Positions 6,842 through 12,285 of a stretch of 12,285 bases of DNA are shown in pieces. This DNA comes from Ruminococcaceae bacterium UBA2806 (GTDB lineage Bacteria; Bacillota; Clostridia; Oscillospirales; Acutalibacteraceae): the NCBI GenBank assembly GCA_002351795.1, contig DEHG01000054.1:1772-14056 (forward strand). Direction: 5' to 3'. The notes beneath the pieces are model-generated. The model searched no databases. It saw nothing but the letters and a program-made list of their open reading frames with translations, and was not told the DNA's origin. A program made the translations under genes and the position numbers. How positions within the stretch are numbered: the stretch's first letter is position 1; every line of letters starts with the position of its first letter.

Positions 6842-9800
6842 ATGAAACATACAAATATCAAATGGAGGAGAATAACAGCGTCATTGCTTGCGCTGGTAAT
6901 GATAATAACGTCATTGCCGGTAAATCTGTTAGCGTATGCCAATGATCCGCCGGAGCCGGATTATGGTATAGGCGTGTCTAATAATGCCTATGCGGATAAT
7001 GCTACGGATTATAATAATTATCAGATCAAGTTTTATTATTATGATGATACTGCAAATCCTCCCGCTTATGTTGCTGTGAAGAATCCGGAATTTACTATAA
7101 ACGACAGCGGAAACGAAAACGTTTACATCGGAGCTGATGACGGTAAATTTGAGCTGAAAAAGGACAGGAAGATAGATTTCACAAGTAATGAAGACTTCCG
7201 CAATTTTGTCAATACAAAGGTAAACGGCAAAAGAATAAGCAAGATCGAGATAGAGTTTGTTCCGACCGAAACTACCAACGATAATGCGTATGAGTTGTAC
7301 AATATTACTTCCAGTCAGGATACTAATCCAGTAGATCATGCAGCAATAGATGTAACTAACAAAAAGGTTACATATAACATTGTTCTTGAAAAGCAGAAAT
7401 TAGATGAAAATAATCAGCCTGTTTATGAGATTAACCCGGTTACTGGAGATTTTGTTTTAGATGAAAATAATCAAAAAATACCGGTAATGGTAGAAAGCCT
7501 TGTGTTAGCCAATGATACTGATTATACTGTATCAGAATTCACATCATCCGTGCTTATGGATCATGATGTTATTGTCAACTGGCACGATACCGGCATAGGC
7601 AGACCAACGGGAGATCCACAAACAGGATTAGATATTGAACTGGAAAGAAAGATCAACACTGATTCATCATTTATGGTATGTTCCGAATATTCGCCAACGG
7701 TAACGCATACGACAAGCAATGTTGATACCTATGAATATAAAGTGCCGAAGTTTGATGCAAACGGACAAGCTTACACATACGGCGCAAATGCGGGCAGCAG
7801 CTTTTCCTGCACAAATACAGAAACCAGTCTTCCCTATCGTGTTGAGCATACAGCTGACAGCAATACGTTTGATCTGTACGGTCAGAGAAAATTTGAATTC
7901 ACATTGCAGTGGCTGGGCGGTGCGGATGTAAAACCTACAGCACAAGATGCAATAGAAGCATATATTACCTCTAATTTTGACTTGTATGATGAAACTTTCC
8001 GTACAAACGGTCAGCCAACGAAAATAGACTGGGAAGGCAAAACGATCACATATGATTCAACTACCGGAAAAGTAAGTATCAGCGGCTTTGATCAGATAAT
8101 GCCGGACGGCTCCGCAAAGACTTATTATATGCAAAAGAAAACAGAAGTTGGAGATATTTCCGTTACTGATGATACTACATCCTCTTATCACGGTGACAAA
8201 TGGAATGTGACTGCCGACAACCCGGGCGTACATTCATCCGAGATTGACAAGGTATACCAGAACGGTACACTTAAAAATGTTATAACGGGCAGTATGGACT
8301 TTAGTGTTAATGTCGAGTGGAAGGATGCAGAGAAAATCGGAGAAAGAACAGGTAAAACAACTAACCCTGCTGATGTTGTTCTCTGGCGTTATGCTAATAC
8401 TCCCGGTGATAATGAAAGACAAGACAAGAAAGCCCAGGCGGCAAGCTCGCCGGTTGTTCAGACCGAAAATTACAGAAGGTATGTCGGTACTGACGGGAAG
8501 ATATATTATTATGATGACAATAAGTGGAAGTATGATGATAACGAGGGCACTTCTCATGAGGTTGATGCATTGCCTGAGGGTGCAAAACCTGTAAATGTTG
8601 TACCGCTTGACGGAAGTGCGGGTACTGAAGTAACAGGTTCTGATAATAAGCTGATATATATTGATCAGGTTACATTCAAGGATCTGCCGAAGTATGACAG
8701 ATTCGGTGTTCCCTATGTATATACCGCAAAAGAACGGATCACAGGTCTGAGCGGATATGAAACTATATATAAGGATAATACAGGTAATATTAAAGATGCG
8801 GCAAATGACGGCGATACTATCCTGAATAAGCTTGCGGGTACAAGGAATTTTTCCGTTGAAGCTGAGTGGAAAGCGGCAGCACGTCAGGGCGGTGAAGCGT
8901 CCGTAACATATCAGTTGCAGTATCAGGATGCACAGGGTTGGCATACAGTAAACACACCGAAGCTGAACGCTAACGGCGAAATGGTAGATTCAAACGGTAA
9001 TGTTGTCACTGACCCGGCACTGGCGCAGCAGCTGAGCGAAATAACTCTTAGTAATTTCAAAGCTGAGACAATGACCAAGACTGCATATTTTGGTCCTGTT
9101 CCGATGTATGACAACAACGGTAACAAAATAGTATACCGTGTTGTTCAGACAGACGTTGCAAGAAATGACGGTATTTCAGATGGGCATGGAGGTACTGTAA
9201 CTAATCATTATACAGAACCGGTTTTTCAGACTTTACCTGAAAATTCACCGATGACAATAAACGGTGATAAGTATAATATAACAGTTACTCCTGATCCCGA
9301 TAATAATACATCAGACAAGTATACATTTTTGTATCAGCTTACAGGTGAGACGCCACTTGTAATTGTTAAGAAGTGGGATGATTCAAAAAATACAGCTCTT
9401 ACGGCTACAACTCATGATAACGATACAGTATATGTTACAGTTGAAAGAATGGATTTTGGTCAAAACAAATTTGTAATGTATACAAGTGAAATGGATGATG
9501 AAATAACTCATAATGGTTTTGATACAAATAATGACAATGTTGATGATGTGTTTTATGATTGTGTTAATTTGACAAAAACGAATGACAATAATACAGATTA
9601 TTCAAATCCAAGATCAACCGCAGGAAATTCTGGTTCGGGCGAAGGCGGCTCTGGCGGAGGCAGTTCGGGTGAAGACTCCGGTACAATGCCCACAATATAT
9701 GATATTCAGACATGGACCAGGACAATAAGTGTTCCGATTTACGATGATGAGGGACACCAGTATCAATATCAGGTAAAAGAGTCGTTTCCTCCCAATAATT

Positions 9801-12285
9801 TTACGGGCAACAGTTCGGGAAACTATGATGTTCAGATATCATACAATTCGACAACTAATACTTATACTGTGGCTAATATCTATACTCCTACTCCGCCGGG
9901 AGGACCTTCTCTTGATTTCAGCAAAACATGGAATGACGACGGCGACCTTCTGCACAGAGATACTGTAAAAATTCATTATACTGCTAATGTCGGCAGAACA
10001 AATTCAGAGAATAGTGTGGTTAATGGACAATATGATTCAGGAACCGAAAGCGGTCAAGCCGGAGTAAAGGAAATATCAGAAAGCGAATCCTGGCGTGGTC
10101 GTATTGCGAGACGGACAAACTATACATACAGCTCCGATGATTTTGAAGAATATGAAACAGTAGGTCAATATAAAAAAATATCACAAATAAACGGTATTCC
10201 TGAAAGTACAGAAAACGGCAAAAAATGGATATATGCTATCCTTGCTTCTTATCCCGGTTCACAAACGACAAACGTGAAAAATATGGCAGACGAGAATTTT
10301 GTCAGCTTCGAGCATCTTGTAGGTATCTACTGTAATGAGCATCACTACTATGCGGTAGAGCAAAAAGTTAGTGGAGGAACTAATAATAATGGCGTTATTA
10401 CCAACCCTTCTGAGATAGAGTTTATTAATACCCGTATCGGTGTAGTAAGCTATGAGATAGATCTTAACTGGTGTCTCGGCGGCTGGCAGTCGAAAGCTGA
10501 AAATAATAATAAAAAAGTTAACGTAAAAATTACTCCGAAAATAGGAGGTTCACAAATTTCAGATCCAATTGAAGTAGAGATACCTGTAACGTGCAGCAAA
10601 TACTTTCTTACAAACCTTCCTAAATATAATAACGAAGGAAAGATAATTGACTGGTCGATCGAAGAAATTCAGCTTGGCAATGTAACGATTCAAAACAATA
10701 GATGTACTATAACTGACGGTAATGAAAATAAGACCTGTGTTGTCAGCGCAACAGAGCCGGTATATAATTACGGACGGGATAAACATACTGATGACCTTAT
10801 AAGTGTAACACTTACAAACAAATTTTCACACACGACTGATGCAACAGTAAATAAGGTATGGTATGATGATAACAATGCCCTCGGTCTGCGAAGTGATACT
10901 TATATCCAGCTTTGGCGGAGAAGAAAGGGTACTAATGTTGACCCTACTAAAGTCGGTAATGATTATGTCTGGACACCGAGCAATAATAATTTCTGGTCTT
11001 ATACGTTTGAAGGTCTTGATAAGTATAACGCCGAAGGTTTTGAATATGAGTATTTTATAAGAGAGCTTGAAATGTCCGACTATTCAACGGATATGTTCAT
11101 CAGTTATACAAACGCAACACAAAATACACACGCTGATGCTGAATTAATATCCGGACGAATGGTACCAAACGGCGGTACATTTACCGACAGGATATCGGGC
11201 AGGGTCGTTATTGACGGTGAAAAGCTGTGGAAGGATATTTCTCCGGTTCTTGCTAATGAACACTATCCCATAGCGCAGATAAATCTGCAAAGACAGGATA
11301 AATATAAGATAGAAAATGGACAAAAGGTTCTTTCAACCAATGCGGACAAAATAAAGATCGGTCAGACCGAGATATACAGCGGTCAGAGCAGTTTTGCCTT
11401 CAAGCCGGACAGTTCATGGACGGAAGGTAATACTACCAATCCACACGAGGTTAAAGAGAACTACTATGTTACGACTACTGATGAAAACAATCAGACCGTG
11501 CCGGCAACCGAAAATATTGGAACTCAGGCTTCCCCGAAATATTCCCTGGTTCTCCCGAAGTTCGACGAGGACGGCGCACTCATCACCTACAGCCTGACAG
11601 AGGAATCTATCAACGGTTATACCTTCAAGACCAGCCATGAAAAGATCGTGAACGAGTATAACGGCGGCAGACCGATAGAGATAACTGTTACCAAAAACTG
11701 GGAAAACATGAAGACGGATTCCATCTATCCGACAATCAAGCTGATACTTCATCAGGTAATGTTTGCCAAGACGACAGATGACAATGGAAAGATACTCCAG
11801 AATGACGGAACGTATTCTGCAACCAGTACAGCTAATGATAAGCTTACCCCTGTTGAATATGCGACCTTTGAAAAGACTATCCGTAAGGATGCTATTGATA
11901 GTAACAGTGACCGTACTGTAACTTCAACTAACGAGGGTAAAACATGGACGTATAAATTCGGTGAGTGGGACAGTACACAAAATACAAGAAAAGACGGTCA
12001 TGTCAAGGAGGATCTGCGGCAGTTTGCCCCGGACGGTACCTGCTTTGTGTACTATATCACAGAGGAGCTTTCAAACTATGAGGGCGGTTCTGATGAGCTT
12101 AACGCAAAAGTCAATGAAGACTCAAGTGATTTCCTCGGTGATTTCTATAAGCGTACAGAAATACAAAATGCGATAACATCTGATACAAGCAGCAATCTTT
12201 ATACTAAATATAACAGCAAATTTAAGGTATTGGATAACAAATACGGCTTTACGGTGACAACGCTTACTCAGCCTGCTGAAATTAC
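6842..12285 (+). CDS. Giant secreted multi-module Cna_B-type surface protein (partial, runs off the window)
   Basis: The frame from the ATG at 6842 is open to the window end, at least 1814 codons. It starts with a signal peptide (KWRR, then ITASLLALVMIITSLPVNLLAYA, likely cut after A33). Residues about 34-230 are an unassigned N-terminal region. From there to the end run about ten Cna_B-like beta modules, 110-185 residues apart, centred on W247, W357, W493, W676, W845, W1030, W1210, W1340, W1463 and W1620. Closing motifs such as LPKYDRFGVPYVY, VPMYDNNGNKIVYR, LPKFDEDGALITY and LDKYNAEGFEYEY occur in most modules. Cna_B domains form stalks of Gram-positive adhesins and pilins, often locked by Lys-Asn isopeptide bonds. 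No LPxTG or other anchor is reached. GAGG (6830-6833) is well spaced for the start. The ligand is unknown. Confidence 0.9.
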   Translation, partial: MKHTNIKWRRITASLLALVMIITSLPVNLLAYANDPPEPDYGIGVSNNAYADNATDYNNYQIKFYYYDDTANPPAYVAVKNPEFTINDSGNENVYIGADDGKFELKKDRKIDFTSNEDFRNFVNTKVNGKRISKIEIEFVPTETTNDNAYELYNITSSQDTNPVDHAAIDVTNKKVTYNIVLEKQKLDENNQPVYEINPVTGDFVLDENNQKIPVMVESLVLANDTDYTVSEFTSSVLMDHDVIVNWHDTGIGRPTGDPQTGLDIELERKINTDSSFMVCSEYSPTVTHTTSNVDTYEYKVPKFDANGQAYTYGANAGSSFSCTNTETSLPYRVEHTADSNTFDLYGQRKFEFTLQWLGGADVKPTAQDAIEAYITSNFDLYDETFRTNGQPTKIDWEGKTITYDSTTGKVSISGFDQIMPDGSAKTYYMQKKTEVGDISVTDDTTSSYHGDKWNVTADNPGVHSSEIDKVYQNGTLKNVITGSMDFSVNVEWKDAEKIGERTGKTTNPADVVLWRYANTPGDNERQDKKAQAASSPVVQTENYRRYVGTDGKIYYYDDNKWKYDDNEGTSHEVDALPEGAKPVNVVPLDGSAGTEVTGSDNKLIYIDQVTFKDLPKYDRFGVPYVYTAKERITGLSGYETIYKDNTGNIKDAANDGDTILNKLAGTRNFSVEAEWKAAARQGGEASVTYQLQYQDAQGWHTVNTPKLNANGEMVDSNGNVVTDPALAQQLSEITLSNFKAETMTKTAYFGPVPMYDNNGNKIVYRVVQTDVARNDGISDGHGGTVTNHYTEPVFQTLPENSPMTINGDKYNITVTPDPDNNTSDKYTFLYQLTGETPLVIVKKWDDSKNTALTATTHDNDTVYVTVERMDFGQNKFVMYTSEMDDEITHNGFDTNNDNVDDVFYDCVNLTKTNDNNTDYSNPRSTAGNSGSGEGGSGGGSSGEDSGTMPTIYDIQTWTRTISVPIYDDEGHQYQYQVKESFPPNNFTGNSSGNYDVQISYNSTTNTYTVANIYTPTPPGGPSLDFSKTWNDDGDLLHRDTVKIHYTANVGRTNSENSVVNGQYDSGTESGQAGVKEISESESWRGRIARRTNYTYSSDDFEEYETVGQYKKISQINGIPESTENGKKWIYAILASYPGSQTTNVKNMADENFVSFEHLVGIYCNEHHYYAVEQKVSGGTNNNGVITNPSEIEFINTRIGVVSYEIDLNWCLGGWQSKAENNNKKVNVKITPKIGGSQISDPIEVEIPVTCSKYFLTNLPKYNNEGKIIDWSIEEIQLGNVTIQNNRCTITDGNENKTCVVSATEPVYNYGRDKHTDDLISVTLTNKFSHTTDATVNKVWYDDNNALGLRSDTYIQLWRRRKGTNVDPTKVGNDYVWTPSNNNFWSYTFEGLDKYNAEGFEYEYFIRELEMSDYSTDMFISYTNATQNTHADAELISGRMVPNGGTFTDRISGRVVIDGEKLWKDISPVLANEHYPIAQINLQRQDKYKIENGQKVLSTNADKIKIGQTEIYSGQSSFAFKPDSSWTEGNTTNPHEVKENYYVTTTDENNQTVPATENIGTQASPKYSLVLPKFDEDGALITYSLTEESINGYTFKTSHEKIVNEYNGGRPIEITVTKNWENMKTDSIYPTIKLILHQVMFAKTTDDNGKILQNDGTYSATSTANDKLTPVEYATFEKTIRKDAIDSNSDRTVTSTNEGKTWTYKFGEWDSTQNTRKDGHVKEDLRQFAPDGTCFVYYITEELSNYEGGSDELNAKVNEDSSDFLGDFYKRTEIQNAITSDTSSNLYTKYNSKFKVLDNKYGFTVTTLTQPAEI
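7400..7473 (+). repeat. 17-nt direct repeat inside the surface-protein gene
   Basis: TTAGATGAAAATAATCA occurs at 7400-7416 and again at 7457-7473, 57 nt apart, so the reading frame is kept. Both copies encode LDENNQ (residues 187-192 and 206-211). Recombination between the copies would remove or add exactly 19 codons in the N-terminal region. Confidence 0.85.
7550..12285 (+). repeat. Array of ten divergent Cna_B-like modules (protein-level repeat)
   Basis: The modules diverge strongly at DNA level but share an opening strand ending in a Trp followed by an acidic or polar turn, and a closing motif with the pattern hydrophobic-P-[KMI]-[FY]-D-x-x-G-x(4)-Y. Closing motifs are seen near residues 301, 412-428, 612, 750, 963, 1256, 1389, 1569 and at the FAPDGTCFVYYITEE segment. 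Module six (W1030) has the least clear closing motif. The residue two before the Trp is V, L, V, A, K, K, L, K, K, K in order, so only modules 5, 6, 8, 9 and 10 carry the K-x-W lysine. Confidence 0.7.
9623..9682 (+). other. Gly/Ser-rich flexible linker within the surface protein
   Basis: Codons 928-947 encode a run dominated by Gly and Ser (GNSGSGEGGSGGGSSGEDSG). It lies inside the module that begins at W845, between its opening strands and its closing motif SVPIYDDEGHQYQY (near 963), not between modules. It may be an insertion loop or mark a recombination joint. Confidence 0.7.

Noticed and set aside
6929..9126. Several minus-strand ORFs opposite the giant surface-protein gene.
   Set aside because: The plus-strand frame is uninterrupted for over 1800 codons with repeated domain motifs; the reverse frames are Ile/Cys-rich shadows without ribosome sites.
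1..12285. CRISPR array, tRNA, rRNA, insertion sequence or integrase.
   Set aside because: No spaced identical repeats, cloverleaf-like sequences, rRNA segments, transposase motifs or terminal inverted repeats were found.

Overview
The window looks like chromosomal DNA from a Gram-positive gut clostridium. The best guess is an Oscillospiraceae (Ruminococcus-like) lineage, from the moderately AT-rich sequence, heavy use of ATA and AGA codons, strong GGAGG-type ribosome binding sites, sigma-A type promoters, and a very large secreted Cna_B-type surface protein. The assignment rests on style and gene content, not on a marker gene.

Positions 1-318 hold the 3' part of a minus-strand PHP-domain phosphatase gene that lacks its 5' portion. 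A good sigma-A promoter (313-341) lies at its broken end and points the other way. From there, eight genes run on the plus strand with gaps of 0-13 nt or short overlaps, up to one clear terminator (6545-6574). They are an unknown 167-aa protein, rbfA (ribosome maturation), nrnA (DHH nanoRNase/pAp phosphatase), truB (tRNA Psi55 synthase), a 66-aa membrane peptide, ribF (FMN/FAD synthesis), a 96-aa Pro/Gly/Arg-rich protein with a C-terminal membrane segment, a 295-aa protein with two membrane segments, and a 355-aa lipoprotein (nine genes if the 66-aa peptide is counted). The rbfA-nrnA-truB-ribF order is the usual housekeeping core. It normally follows nusA-infB and is often followed by rpsO; here neither neighbour is present and unknown envelope genes are attached downstream.

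Positions 6511-6841 are an AT-rich intergenic stretch with the terminator and a near-consensus promoter (TTGACA, 18 nt, TATAAT). This promoter drives a single reading frame that starts at 6842 and is still open at the window end, at least 1814 codons. It encodes a signal peptide, an unassigned N-terminal region of about 200 residues, and about ten Cna_B-like modules. Each module is recognisable by a tryptophan-centred opening strand, and most also by a closing motif of the form L-P-K-[FY]-D-x-x-G-x(4)-Y-x(3)-E. The Lys of the K-x-W position, where the isopeptide lysine of Cna_B domains is expected, is absent from the first four modules and the seventh and present in the other five. The cell-wall anchor, if there is one, lies beyond the window. 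This giant adhesin- or stalk-like protein is the most interesting object here.
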